Of a DNA stretch of 46,960 nt, positions 11,226 through 22,379 are shown in pieces. The DNA lies in assembly GCA_010094025.1 (NCBI GenBank), contig ML991775.1, forward strand, positions 692,501-739,460, in the 5' to 3' direction. Origin of the DNA: Viridothelium virens (taxonomy: Eukaryota > Ascomycota > Dothideomycetes > Trypetheliales > Trypetheliaceae). The translations under genes and the position numbers were made by a program. A model generated the notes under the pieces. That model saw only the letters and a program-made list of their open reading frames with translations. It ran no database searches and was not told the DNA's origin. Numbering within the stretch: position 1 is the first letter of the stretch; every line of letters starts with the position of its first letter.

Positions 11226-12746
11226 TCAAGCCGTAGTCTCTTGCCCTTCATCCCAACCCACCCACCTCCTCACCACCTCATCCACCAGTCTTACCCCTTC
11301 CCTACCCGCTTCAATCTCAAACCATTCCCGATGTTCCTTCCCACACACCTCGCACGCCTTTCGTACCCGTCGTTCCGCCAGCTCGAGATGGATCAACCGC
11401 TCCACCCGATGCGAATGCGGTATCTTGCGCACGAGCGGCGCATCTGAAACCCGGCGTACATTTGGCGTTGCGTTCGGCGAGCGTCTCGACGAGGGAGATG
11501 TCGCGGGCGAGAGGTTGGGAGATGGAGTGGCGGAGGAGGAGGAGGATGGGATGTGTGGGTACCATCGGACGAGCTCAAGGGCGTAACCACATTGTCGAGT
11601 CCATTCGTTCATGCGGCGCTGGATATTGCTGGCCCGACCGATCTTTAGGAGGAGCTTACCGTCTGAAGTGCGATTGGAAGTGGTAGAGACGTCGCTGACA
11701 CGGCGGTTACCTGTGGATGGGCGCCTTGAACGCGAGTGTGGAGGTGTTTCGGCTGTTAGGAGTTTGGCTGCTTTTGATGGAGTATTGGGAGAGTCTTGGG
11801 GTGTAAGTTGGAAGATGTAAATGTAGCCTTCCTCATCATAGGATGAGATTGGTTTGGAGAGTTCGGTGAGCAGTTGGGAAGTTATTTGTGGAGCGAGATG
11901 ATCCGGTATGACGGAAAGGAGATTTGAAGTATGTGACGAAGGCTGTTGGTGTATAGTAGGCCGCGCGCGATTCGCTCCAGAATTGGGCTCTGATTTAACA
12001 CCGCTAACATGCCGATCCGCTGGACTCTCAGAGGTCGGAGAAGGTCGTGAGACTAATTCCTGACGGAAGGTCTGCGGGTGCTCCATTCGAGGTCTTTGCA
12101 CGGGGTTGACAGTCTGCTCTCTTCTTGTTTTATGTTTGACGACTTCAATATAATCGTCGTCTTCTACGCCAGCACCGCAGCAAAAGATTTCTAATAGAGT
12201 CGGTTTTGCTTTTGGCGGCCGCCGTAGAGGATCTGGCTTTGCTGCTGGAATTGACGGTCTCGGATGAGGTAATGACTTTCGAGGTACCGTCATGATCGGT
12301 CCTTCAACATTGTCCCAAGTTGGTGGACGATGAGATCTCCGATCAGCCTTGCTCTCACTACGAGGAGATTGTTTCTTTGCATCTTTGTACATTGTTTCTT
12401 CATCTTCGAGGACTCCTAGTCGTTCATACAACGTATCAAGGCTGGTCCTTTTCTGCAGGGGGATAATACTGGTTGTCCCAGCATAATTCCGATTTGCGTC
12501 ATTGTTCTTATGAACGAGATTTTCGGCCTGATCCTTGTGCTGCCAGCAAAAGAAGGCAGCGGCGTCTGTTTCTAAACCATCTCCAGTCTCAACTGGTGCT
12601 AATGCGAGCACGCCACTCTTCGTTTTGGACTTCAAGTCACGTCTGCAGGGAATGCCTTTCCCTGTGATCCCTTTACAAGTGGTTGCAGGATTCTTGGAAT
12701 CGCTGCGAGAGATAAGAGATTCGGGGGTATGGGGTATAAAAGGCAT
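11226..12746 (-). CDS. T5orf172 / DUF1766 domain protein (GIY-YIG superfamily), 506 aa
   Basis: A single uninterrupted frame runs from the ATG at 12746 to the stop at 11226. The N-terminus has a conserved Cys cluster (TTCKGITGKGIPCRR, then AFFCWQHKDQ: C24, C34, C67, H70) that may bind a metal. A long Ser/Pro/Arg-rich, probably disordered linker follows. The C-terminal ~200 residues show the T5orf172-type fold: GYIYIFQLT, then LLLKIGRASNIQRRMNEWTRQCG, then HRVERLIHLELAERRVRKACEVCGKEHREWFEI. The paired KIGRASN and VERLIHLEL motifs are diagnostic for this family, which is related to GIY-YIG nucleases; in fungi it is thought to be DNA-binding, and catalytic activity is unproven. A Ser/Pro-rich insertion splits the domain between RWYPH and the VERLIH helix, as in other fungal members. 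Confidence 0.85.
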   Translation of the reverse strand: MPFIPHTPESLISRSDSKNPATTCKGITGKGIPCRRDLKSKTKSGVLALAPVETGDGLETDAAAFFCWQHKDQAENLVHKNNDANRNYAGTTSIIPLQKRTSLDTLYERLGVLEDEETMYKDAKKQSPRSESKADRRSHRPPTWDNVEGPIMTVPRKSLPHPRPSIPAAKPDPLRRPPKAKPTLLEIFCCGAGVEDDDYIEVVKHKTRREQTVNPVQRPRMEHPQTFRQELVSRPSPTSESPADRHVSGVKSEPNSGANRARPTIHQQPSSHTSNLLSVIPDHLAPQITSQLLTELSKPISSYDEEGYIYIFQLTPQDSPNTPSKAAKLLTAETPPHSRSRRPSTGNRRVSDVSTTSNRTSDGKLLLKIGRASNIQRRMNEWTRQCGYALELVRWYPHIPSSSSSATPSPNLSPATSPSSRRSPNATPNVRRVSDAPLVRKIPHSHRVERLIHLELAERRVRKACEVCGKEHREWFEIEAGREGVRLVDEVVRRWVGWDEGQETTA

Positions 12747-13914
12747 AAGAATGATTTGAGAAGGAATTCAATAACAAAAACTAGGAAATCTCTGTTGAAC
12801 TTCTCTATATGCAAACTTGGGTCTGGATGAGGACGGAGCTGTAATCGGTGGCTTCGCACACTAGCCAGGCAGATGACGAAAGATGTGACTATCTAGGATT
12901 CACAAAATTGACTAGATTTTCTACAATAACCCTTTGATATAGAGAAAGATGGGCACTGCTTTGGTACTGCAGTCACAGGTCATGGCTGTTTAGGAGGCAG
13001 TGAATGGAGACCAACGCAGAAACAGGCATTGATGCATGGGAGGCAATGAAGCGCACGACGTGACGGTGGCGCAGGTGGCTGGGAAACGTGGCTGGGTAGC
13101 CAGTCGGGCCTTACCAAATCAAGCACTTTCAGCGCACATTTACGATGTTGAAAGTCGTAGTTTACGTAGCAGAACTAGACACCGTATGATGAAAATCCTG
13201 AACTGGAACGAGACTTTAGTGGCAGTAAATGCATCATAGGAGACGTACAGATGGAGACAATGGAAGAATATCGAGTGGAAGCAGTTTAGGATCACGTCAA
13301 ACTTACAGAGGGTCAAAGTCGCTGTAAAAGCTAGATAGTGTTATTACTTCTCGCTTTGTCGAATGATATTTCAGTAATATCCCATATCTCAGAGGCACTG
13401 TCTTGGAGTAAAAGAGGTAGTGTAGCAAATCCGGCGCTGGAATCTGTTCGGCAGCTTATTGCTAGCCAACGATATGATCGAGAAGATTAAATATGTCAGG
13501 GTTGCGATAAACCCTGCAACAGCCACGCGTTGCACGGCAAACGGGAGGCCGTGCTATCCTTGATTTTGTCTGGTCGCGTTTCTATTTCTGACCAGGATTC
13601 GCGACAAAACAAACGTGCAGGAGCTCCTCAGCCTGCTGGATATCGGATACCTGGGTCTCTGCCTTGATAGTGCACCTGAACTCCCTCACTGTTTCACTGT
13701 TTCACTGCCACAGTGCGGGCTATTCATTACCTCCATGTGATGATTCGCATGGATTTGTACCGCACGTACGTATTCGAGGCTGTGCCTTGATTAACTCCTT
13801 TACACCTACTTCCGAGAGATATTATACTTTCCAGGACAACTGTCCACTGTCCGATCACCTCCGAACACTTTGACCCTTTTGAAGATATTGTCGGCCGCCT
13901 AATTGGATGACGAG
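12747..13914. other. Intergenic region between divergent genes
   Basis: Contains the promoters of the genes on both sides. Only spurious short frames are seen. A small inverted repeat (GTTGC ... GCAAC) occurs near 13502-13521. Nothing else is recognised. Confidence 0.4.
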
Positions 13915-15188
13915 ATGAGATTGCCACAGACAAGGTTACAGCAATCCAAGACAATAGTCCATCTTGCACAGATCCTGATTATATTCGTTGCTGGCTGTCT
14001 CTGTGTCGCCGTCCTCACGAAAAATGGCAGTACGGATGGACGGATCGGATGGTTTTTTGGATTGGTACGACAATATCGAGGAATCTGAACGTGGAAATGA
14101 AGGAAATTGACGGGATGCAGTGCTTCCTCACAATTCCCGCGATAGTATACCAAGTTATGGTTCCAATGTGGTCACGAGCATGGAGATTCGCAAATGTCTA
14201 CGCCTACGCCGTAGTTGATCTGATCTTCACGGTACAAAGTCACCGCTGAGTCTTGATATGTGAAGCCTGTAGAAGAGGGAATTCTAACCAAATTGGTATC
14301 CACAGATTCTCTGGTTTTCCGCCTTCATCGCCGTTGCGACCTGGATCAATTCCGGAAAATCACAAGGCGGCAAAGATCAGAAGAAACCCGCAAGCTGTGA
14401 CGTCTTCGCTTTCGGTTCCTCTAGTAAATGTACAACAGGCGAAGCCATTATTGCATTCGGGGTCTTTATCTTGTATGCTCCCTTCTTTCATTCTTCTTCT
14501 CCCAGTCTCCGGACATGTAAAGCTGCAACCATACTTACGCTCTTTGCCTAACCACAGTCTCCTCTTCATCGCTACGAGTGCGATTTCTGTCCACCAAGCC
14601 CTTCGCTACCGACAATCTGGCGTTCTCCCAGACTCACAACCGGGCGGTGCATATGCTAGCACTGAGGGCATCGAAGATAACAACAAAGACGCTTGGTCCG
14701 CTGACACTGGTAACCTCCGTTCCGATCCCTACCATCATGATCACGACTCCGACGACAATCTCCACGACCCTCATGATCACACCGATGAGACAGACTACCG
14801 CGGTCCCCATCGTGGGAATACCCCAGGGCATCATGACGATGACCAGTACGGATTACTGCATGGCGCTGAGCCACCGGGAACACAGATACAGCAACAATAC
14901 TCCGCGCGTCCGGAGAGCTGGGAGACAGAGGTGCATCCCGGTAGACCGCTGAGCTGGGGTACAGACAGAGGTTCGGGCAGTTTTGTAAGGGTAGACACTG
15001 AATATCATGGGGTCGGCAATGGGGCCGGAAATGGTGACCCACCTTCAACGGGCGTGGGAGGAACGCCCGAACTACATGTACAAATGCCGGATGAGGCGGA
15101 TCATCGAACTCCGAGTGCGTTAAGCCCGGGAGGGTATGAGCAAGAGGAGTCAAGGAGGCCGGTGCATTTTCCGGCAGGAAATTATTGA
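13915..15188 (+). CDS. Four-TM MARVEL-like membrane protein with a His/Asp-rich tail, about 352 aa
   Basis: Four exons join in phase: 13915-14064, 14121-14231, 14306-14472 and 14558-15188. The donors are GTACGA, GTACAA and GTATGC, and each acceptor follows a recognisable branch-like sequence. The spliced N-terminal 160 residues contain four hydrophobic segments (about 14-34, 52-70, 78-105 and 133-155). The second extracytoplasmic-type loop has two cysteines (SCDVFAFGSSSKC), the arrangement of fungal MARVEL-domain proteins. The remaining ~190 residues are hydrophilic and probably cytosolic. They begin with a His/Asp-rich stretch (DPYHHDHDSDDNLHDPHDH) and end Gly/Pro-rich. Such proteins sit in the plasma membrane or endosomal membranes and may organise membrane domains; this role is inferred from the family. 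The ATG chosen is the first in the frame. Confidence 0.75.
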
Positions 15189-16320
15189 CCACAATATTGG
15201 AGGACAGCGGAGCTTGGATCTGAAATATGCACTTTCAAGAGCCAGGCGTTTTGATCTGGAATGATGTGGAATTGGTATGAAAGGGTTCAGAGCTATCAGG
15301 CTCCATCTGCAAGGTATTTTTTGATTGCATAGCCAGCAGCGGGGTCAGAGGCATGTGTATGATTTTGAATGACATGTTCAATCATGATTTCTCTTTTAAA
15401 AAGCTTGCGAATTGGCAAGTATCTAAAGATATTCGTATATATTTCCGAGGTATCCGAGTGAATCCTCATGGATACGAAACAATCTGCAGAGAGCTGTAGC
15501 GATAAGGAAGTGCATTTAGTCGTAGGGAAACTCCGGACAGAGTAGTAGCACAGAGTAGTAGTCCATTCCAGCCTGACTGGGTGGATGGAGAAAGCCAAGA
15601 TGATGCGTTGGAATCAGACTTGACGGCTTGAACTGTGGAGATTGGCTGAAGACATCTTCTTGAAGCCGAGTTTCTTTCATTTCCTACTTGCGATTTGAAC
15701 AAAGAAGATACTCTTGCATATTGTCATCTGAATTTGAATAATACCAAAGCGTATTAACCAAGCATGAATGTACACTCATGTTGGTAACAGAGATGAGAGG
15801 ATAAACCGAGGATCACATCAACTTCATATGGTTTGTTTATGGAATACTCCGTCGAAGTATGGGTGGCTCCGTGTCGTGTAGTCATTTTTGGGTAGGTAAT
15901 CAATATACCTGGTGGATCGTAGGACGAGGGATGAAGGATGCCTTTAGACGAAAACAAGGCCGGTGTTGAAACACCAGCCACCTACCTGCCATCTCCAAAC
16001 CATTACCACCTTATTAAACCTTGAGCTTGCTGTACCCTCTGAATTTCTCCAGAGTTCATCCATCTGGAGTCTTTCTTTCCCATCAACCTGTCGACCTTTG
16101 GACATTTCCTTGTTTGAGAAGGTTGTCGCGAACATACTGGGTCGCCCTTTTCCGAACCTATCACCGACTGCCACACTTGGCTCAGCACCAATTTGTCTTC
16201 CGCATTCTGAAGCAAGCAGTAATCGAGTCTGAAAGAAGAAATTTTGGTACCGAAGATTGACTACATATCAACAATCGACTCCATTACATTGGTCTGGTTC
16301 AGCGGGGTGTTTCAAGAGCC
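15189..16320. other. Intergenic region, 1.1 kb
   Basis: Includes the 3' region of the MARVEL-like gene and the presumed promoter and 5' UTR of the gene starting at 16321. Minus-strand frames here have no domain features. Confidence 0.4.
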
Positions 16321-17994
16321 ATGGTTTACCATGACACTGACCCTCCGCCAAGAGCCGCAATAGGCTCACCAACTCGACGATCATCGGCCTCTCCCGCACG
16401 ACAATCACCTTACCCTAATTCGATCGATAAAATTTCGGATCCAGATGTACAGTATCCTCCTGGCTTTGACCTGAATGGCTTCAAAGACATTATCCTTCCC
16501 CCGGCTTCCGCATTAACTTCCCGAGCCACCGCCTACTCGGCACATCCACAGTTCGATAGCGATGAAGACGGTGAAGAGGATGTAGCGGCATTGACATCCA
16601 ACAACACTTTTCTCGAGCGCTGCAGGAATACTGCACTGAGCTCCGTCACTCTCACCCAAAATTCACGTGTCACGTTGCAAGCGAGCGCAAAGTCAATAAG
16701 TAGCTTAGTCTCTACTTGGGGCAATCGACAAGAAACTCAGGCTCAAGAGACTACGAACAAGCAGTCGGAAGCAAAGTATAAGAGAAACACGACATTTGGA
16801 GATCTCTTTGCGGGTAGCTCAGCCCCAATCAACATCGGCATCATCCCCTCTCCAGATAAGGAAAAGGCGGGGATGGACTGGATTAGCAACAAATCTCCCT
16901 CCCGTCCTACAACCAACCGCACCTCAACTACCTTATCCTCTACCAGCACCTCCAAATTCTCTTGGTTCGGCACCAAAGCTTTTAACCCCGCGCCGACCCC
17001 TATCCCCTCCACCACCTCCCTCCCCATCACCAATACTTCCAACTCCGACGCTACCGACACCGACACCCTCCTCACGCTTACACCAACCAGCGCCCTCTTT
17101 CCCCACGGCCCGACCAATCCTCTCGACCCCTCTTCTTACAATGCGCTCCTCCACAACGCCACTGCCACCATTACCCGCCTGCAGTCCGGTTATCGCACGA
17201 AATGCAATGACGCCGCGCTCGCCCGCGCCGAAGTCAGTGCCCAAACCGATGAAGCCGAGGAGGCCGAGACGCGAGCACGTCATCTCAAGCGGCAGCTCGA
17301 CGACATGGCGGCGCGGGTGGCGGAGCAGGAGGAGGCGATGCGAGAGCTGGCGGAGCAATTGGCTTGGGAGCGGCTGGTGCGGAGGGAGGAGGAGGAGGTA
17401 AGGAGGCGAAGCGTCATGTTGGTGAGGGATAAAAGTCAGCAATTTGAGGCGACGGTAGAGAGGGAAAGGGAGATGGAGCGGGAGATGGAGCGGGAGAGAG
17501 AGGGAAGCCGGCGAGAGGGCGTTAGTCATGGCACAAGTGTGTGTGATTCGGGATTTGAGAGTGATGCAGATGCTGAAAGCATGGTCGATAGCGTGTTTTC
17601 ACGGCCGGGGAATGAGGTGGGATCTCCGATGGTGGGCACCCCGTTATCGACATTGAATGAATGGGAATCGGATGATGTGGATACTACCGGGTTTGGGGAA
17701 GTCAATAGGTCGAAGACAACAAGGCCTCCGAGTAGGGCCTCATTGGGACAGAGGTCTGCAGGCCTAGGACTAACTGGGAAGCGGAAGTCTGGAATGAATC
17801 TGGAAGACTACATGGAGCGCCGTTTGAGCGGTCCGAGTGTGTCGAGCTGTTCGAATTGTAATGGTGGATCTCAGACGAATGCATGGACATTGGTGTCCGA
17901 GCTAAGGATAGAAAATAGAGGTTTGAATGGACGAGTTTCGGAATTGGAACGGACGATGGAGGGTTGTCTCGATCTGGTCGCTGGTTTTGGTTAA
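16321..17994 (+). CDS. Fungal protein with disordered N-terminus and central coiled coil, 557 aa
   Basis: One uninterrupted frame starts at the ATG at 16321. Residues 1-275 are rich in Ser, Thr and Pro with an acidic patch (DSDEDGEED), and are probably disordered. Residues about 285-400 form a long charged coiled coil that passes into near-perfect EREREME repeats. The C-terminal 60 residues look conserved: a CSNCNGG knuckle-like motif, then AWTLVSELRIENRGLNGRVSELE and a short hydrophobic end. No enzymatic domain, signal peptide or TM segment is seen. It resembles uncharacterised ascomycete coiled-coil proteins; a scaffold role is possible but is a guess. Confidence 0.8.
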   Translation: MVYHDTDPPPRAAIGSPTRRSSASPARQSPYPNSIDKISDPDVQYPPGFDLNGFKDIILPPASALTSRATAYSAHPQFDSDEDGEEDVAALTSNNTFLERCRNTALSSVTLTQNSRVTLQASAKSISSLVSTWGNRQETQAQETTNKQSEAKYKRNTTFGDLFAGSSAPINIGIIPSPDKEKAGMDWISNKSPSRPTTNRTSTTLSSTSTSKFSWFGTKAFNPAPTPIPSTTSLPITNTSNSDATDTDTLLTLTPTSALFPHGPTNPLDPSSYNALLHNATATITRLQSGYRTKCNDAALARAEVSAQTDEAEEAETRARHLKRQLDDMAARVAEQEEAMRELAEQLAWERLVRREEEEVRRRSVMLVRDKSQQFEATVEREREMEREMEREREGSRREGVSHGTSVCDSGFESDADAESMVDSVFSRPGNEVGSPMVGTPLSTLNEWESDDVDTTGFGEVNRSKTTRPPSRASLGQRSAGLGLTGKRKSGMNLEDYMERRLSGPSVSSCSNCNGGSQTNAWTLVSELRIENRGLNGRVSELERTMEGCLDLVAGFG

Positions 17995-18363
17995 GTATCA
18001 ACTCTCCGGTGCGAACCCAATAATGAAATGCCAAGCAAAGTCCCTCATACACACCATGAAGATATCAAAACATCATCCTCTTCTTTCATCACTTACAAGC
18101 TTCAGTAAAGTCACATTTTCGTATTGATTTGATTACATTCTCTGTACATCATGACTCAGGAGCTGCTAGGTCGATTTTACTACCGTCTTAACACCTTTCG
18201 ATAAGATACCTGGACACAAGCTCTGTTGAATCAAGCCATGGTAATTTTCATGATACAACCCTTCGACAAATCATAGCTCTTTCCTAACATGCCGGGCGTC
18301 TCCTTCTCGAGCAAGAATTTTGCACTCTGTAGCCTCGCTTTCACTCTAGCGTATCGTAGATAA
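17995..18363. other. Convergent 3' regions
   Basis: Space between two converging genes. No gene, repeat or RNA is recognised. Confidence 0.5.
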
Positions 18364-18783
18364 TCACCATATTGAAAGAGCTTCTTCTTTATAGCACTTC
18401 AACGGTTCCGGTGCCCCTGCCCCTTCCCATACCCAGTCCTTCTCCAAGCACTTGTCCGGATGATGGTGTGTCCTACCACTGGCCTTCCAATGTCCGCCCT
18501 TCGGATCTAGCTCTGGATCAATGTATTGGAAGTCGAACTCCTCAATCAGGTCACAAGTACTGAGCCAGTACCGAAGCCCTTCACCCCACAGCAATTTTGT
18601 CGGGTCCCACTTGCTATTACCCCAAATCATAAACTCTTTGTCTCCATCATCCACATAACACCATGTGCGATCGTCGTCATCAGGGGCCTCGTTTACACCT
18701 TGAGGGTGGTGTAGTGAAAAAGCGTTCGACATTGAAACGGCTAGCAGGCTTAAAGCCCATAGAAGAAGTGTGGCAGTCTTCAT
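18364..18783 (-). CDS. Small secreted Trp-rich protein, 139 aa
   Basis: A single exon starts at the ATG at 18783. Residues 1-21 are a typical signal peptide (MKTATLLLWALSLLAVSMSNA). The mature ~118 residues are acidic and unusually rich in tryptophan (about nine), with four cysteines (contexts TWCYVDD, STCDLIE, DKCLEKD, LKCYKEE) that could form two disulfides. No known catalytic motif is visible. A TATA-like element lies about 130 bp upstream. It fits the general profile of a fungal candidate effector or secreted orphan; no family is recognised. Confidence 0.7.
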   Translation of the reverse strand: MKTATLLLWALSLLAVSMSNAFSLHHPQGVNEAPDDDDRTWCYVDDGDKEFMIWGNSKWDPTKLLWGEGLRYWLSTCDLIEEFDFQYIDPELDPKGGHWKASGRTHHHPDKCLEKDWVWEGAGAPEPLKCYKEEALSIW

Positions 18784-18914
18784 TGTACGTAGTGAGAGAT
18801 GGGTCTTGAGTTTGAGGGATAGTAAGAGAAACTTGAAGGTTGAAATAGTCGGATCTTCGCGGTGATGAACTTATTTGATTGATAGAATGATCAGAGTCCC
18901 AGGGAAGGAATTGT

Positions 18915-18923
18915 TTATTTTAT
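18915..18923 (-). promoter_or_regulatory. Putative TATA box of the small secreted protein gene
   Basis: On the minus strand this reads TATAAAATA, about 130 bp upstream of the start codon at 18783. It is assigned by sequence and position only. Confidence 0.4.
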
Positions 18924-20380
18924 ACATGGTCCAGATGTGGTCTGAGAAGAAGTTGGCTCAATATTGTATGTTAACTTTCTGTTGGGATGGAACACAGTTG
19001 AATGATATGACCAAAAGTGGTAAGATGATAATCTAGGCTTTTTACAGAATAGAAAATTCACAGACGTGATAAAACTTCCAAAACAGGGTCATAATAGGAT
19101 CCAAATAGATACAGAGGATTTGTAAGACATAGAGTAGGCTACGGAGCACAGGGAAGAGCTGTCACTATGATACCAAGGTAGCGCAAACAATCTTCCCAGC
19201 GACATGATCAAAGATCCCCAAAAATATATATTACCGTAACATCCAGAATTCAAGGACGTTTGAGCAGCTAATTGTGTGCGTCCACTAGCTCGTCTCAATT
19301 GGTCTGTGTACCGAGGGGTTCCCCGTCTAATCGACAATGGACAATAGGTACCATGTGAATGCTTTGAATATTCCGGATAACCTGACAGTATGTGAGGATT
19401 TAAAGGGCCATTCCCACTGATGGTGATGACAACGGAAGCAGATGTGCAGGTTATTGGGATGGTAATTTGTATCGAGTGCGCGGAGAAGCTGGCGCAAGAA
19501 CATGGATGATGAAGAGGCATAATTTAGTTAGCTAGGTCCTTGGCAAATTTAGAGGCATACAGTAGGTACGGAGTAGACTTGAGCTCGCGGCCTGAGGTGC
19601 GTGAGGTGGTGAGGACCGGAGTTTACCCCAAAGCTAGATACCAATTTCAACAGCTGTTAGCTTTGCTGTCCGCTTCAAAGAGTTGCGAAGCATTCACATA
19701 CTTGGGCCTTGCTATAGAAGATGCACCTATTCCGTATGTACGGATTGAATAATTCATAATTAGCTCCGCAGGTGAATTTAGAACCCGGAAAGACCCGCCA
19801 CTACCTCTAGAGTAAAGTATAGGAAACCTCAACTGCGTGACATCTGATTTAAATGGATTCAGGTAGATCTTTAACAATAGCGAAGCTGATGATTAGGGCG
19901 GTCACAAAATTACCTGCAGTGCCTGCGTCGTTGCTCTCCTGTCTGGCAAGGATGTGCGACTGATATGGCAACGCGTATTATCGTATCGGACGCTTTCAGC
20001 CGGACGGACAGACGCCACCAACAGCGACTAGTTAACTAGACTTCCGCCGAATAACGGTCACCCATACCTCGCAGACCAAAGCAAGTCCGCGGCATGGGAC
20101 CTAGAGAGTACATGTATGCCTATATCTGCAATCACGGCCCCAATAGCATCAGTGACGCCGGACAGGGTAACGCGTTCTGCCTGAATCTGTCATCTGCCTT
20201 TGGCCCATGAGATGAATGGATATTTTCTAGATATAGCTCCGACATAAAGCTGAGACTGATCCCTGGTCATCAGCCTTGCGGAACGTTCTCATTCAAAAAT
20301 GCCTCCAAAACCATGAGTCTGCGAAATGTAGCCTTCACATCTCAGACTCTCTCCGCTCGCTTTTGAAGGTTCCCACAAGA
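18924..20380. other. Intergenic region, about 1.45 kb
   Basis: Open frames at 19089-19520 (minus) and 19540-19752 (plus) lack domains, signal peptides or plausible splicing, and I do not consider them genes. The rest probably holds promoter sequence for the divergent genes. Confidence 0.4.
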
Positions 20381-21904
20381 ATGTATTCTCCGGCTTCTTT
20401 GACTGTCACAGCGGTGATGTTGCCCTTATTTGGAGTCATTGCCGTATTTTTGCGATTCTGGGTACGGCTTCATCTTCAACCCAGCTATGTTGGTGCCGAT
20501 GATGTCTTCATTGTTATTGGCAGCTTGTTGGTCTGTGGTATGGGGGCCTTGCAAATCACATGTACGGATATACGATGAATATGGAGTTCGAGAGAGGTGA
20601 CTAATCGACTTTTGTCTTCATGTAGCCACTGTTCTTGGGGACCTTAGCCAGGATACCACAGTTACGCCCCAAAAGGACTACCTTGAACAAAAGGTAAAGT
20701 CTTGATATTATCGCCGATTGTGAATCGTCAGACTAATCGATCGTCGCTCCGTCACAGTTCAACTATATCAATGTGGTGATAGAAAAGCCCGCGTATGGCG
20801 CTATCAAGCTGAGCGTCCTCTTTTTCTACCGTCGTGTTTTCTCTATCCGTGACCGCTTTAGGCTCTTCAACAACATTATGTTGATTCTTATTGCTATCTG
20901 GGCCATCGCTTTCTTCTGGAGCGAAGTCTTTGCTTGTGGCACTGACTTTGCTATCCAATGGAAGGCTCGCGAAACGGCTGCTGCTCATTGCACAAATCAT
21001 GGATTGGAACTCCTAATCTTCGCGGTAACTGATGTTGTTGGGGATGTCTTGATTGTCATTATGCCATTTTTCTCCATTCAAGACTTGAAGATGACTCGAA
21101 GAGAGAAATGGGGAGTGAGTCTTGTCTTCGTTCTCGGTACTCTGTAAGGGACATTCCTGATATTACTATGCTGTGTTGCTAATTTACGATCTAGTTCAAC
21201 AGCTGCAGCAGCAATGCGACTTGGATTTGTTGCAGAGGCATATTCTATAGGTGTAAGTGTATCCACCGATTCTACAACCTCATAACTGCTATTGGACGGC
21301 CGATATCCCCTGGTGCTTGGTTGATCGATCATTCTACATAATTCAACGGTCATTCATCCTTGATGAGAACTCTTTAATTTCATCTCAACACTTCTTTCAT
21401 TTACGGGAAAAGTTTCCTCAAGATACTCTTGCGCTGATTTCAGACAGCAAATGGGATGGGAACCACCACCAACTGTCAAGCCTGAGCCAGGAGGATGTGA
21501 GTACAATACCTGTCCTTCAACCTCCTCATGTTGTCCAAGCGAAAGCTCACGTTCTAGAAGTGCGGGTAATCAATCCAGCTTTTTGGACCCTTGTCGAAGT
21601 CTCTCTTGGTGTGCTCGCCGCCTGCCTACCTCCACTCGGTCCATTAATCCGTCGCGCACCATCACCAAGCAAGTTCATAGCCTACACGAAGCGCAAAATC
21701 TCCCTGTCCTCTGAGCGTATCGAACGTACGAATTCGCACAATGCTCTGTCAGCGCCTACGCATCTTGAGAAAGGGCACGGTGATCCGAGGAACCTAGGAC
21801 ACAAGAAGTCTTTCAACTCCTATTCAAGTCGTTCGCGACCGAGTGAGGGTATCAAAGATACTGTGCCGGCTGTACCGCCGATCCTGAAGAAAGGACGGAG
21901 GTAA
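20381..21904 (+). CDS. Integral membrane protein, rhodopsin (SAT4/PTH11-like) domain, about 383 aa
   Basis: Five exons join in phase: 20381-20561, 20626-20693, 20758-21143, 21195-21250 and 21444-21904. Seven hydrophobic segments are expected. The family features are visible in order: LFGVIAVFLRFWVRL then YVGADDVFIVIG (the R-x-W and ADD region), AYGAIKLSVLFFYRRVF (the K-x-S-x-L-x-FY-R segment), the ACGTDFAIQW loop with its cysteine, HCTNHGLELLIFAVTDVVGDVLIVIMP, and FWTLVEVSLGVLAACLPPLGPL before a basic Ser-rich cytosolic tail. This is the fungal SAT4/rhodopsin-domain family, which includes PTH11-like receptors. The last intron (193 nt) is long and its acceptor is the least certain part, so an extra exon cannot be excluded. 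A sensing role is plausible from the family but not shown. Confidence 0.75.
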
Positions 21905-22379
21905 GGTTTAGAGCTGAGTTGACTATCGGATAATTGACGAGGGATGGTCGATTGATGACAACTGTATAACAATGACGTATCATTTGTAATGTTATGTATC
22001 AACGTCAAAGCAATCTGACTTGAAGGGTTCGACTTCTATCTGCCACTCTTGAAGATGAATAGTGAACGTGGTTGCCATTTTGCTACTATCTGGATCGAAG
22101 GAATAGGTAATAGCGCGAAGGTATAAGGCTTTGGAGCACTAACCCGCCTTGACACCCCTTAATTCTACTGCTGTCATTGAGGAGGTGGGCTGTCAAGAGG
22201 TATTGCTCCTGTATTGAATGACGAGGACGTAGACTGTCGAACAGGTTGAGTGTACGGCGATATACCACTGCACAAGAAGTGGAGAACATTGCATAAGTCG
22301 ATTGAAGGAGGTACAAGTCAACCTTACGAGCCTACAAAGTTGTTTTTCTCAGTTTCGATAGATGTCCTAAAAAGACATC
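21905..22379. other. Convergent 3' regions
   Basis: Lies between the ends of two converging genes. No further gene is recognised. Confidence 0.5.

Noticed and set aside
12729-12740. TATAAAA sequence on the plus strand
   Set aside because: It lies within the first codons of the minus-strand T5orf172 gene and has no plus-strand gene after it.
16933-17529. Long minus-strand frame within the coiled-coil gene
   Set aside because: Antisense shadow caused by biased codon use in the Ser/Thr/Pro- and Glu/Arg-rich coding sequence.
19089-19520. 143-codon minus-strand open frame
   Set aside because: Composition and hydropathy show no domain or signal peptide, and no splice partner exons were found.
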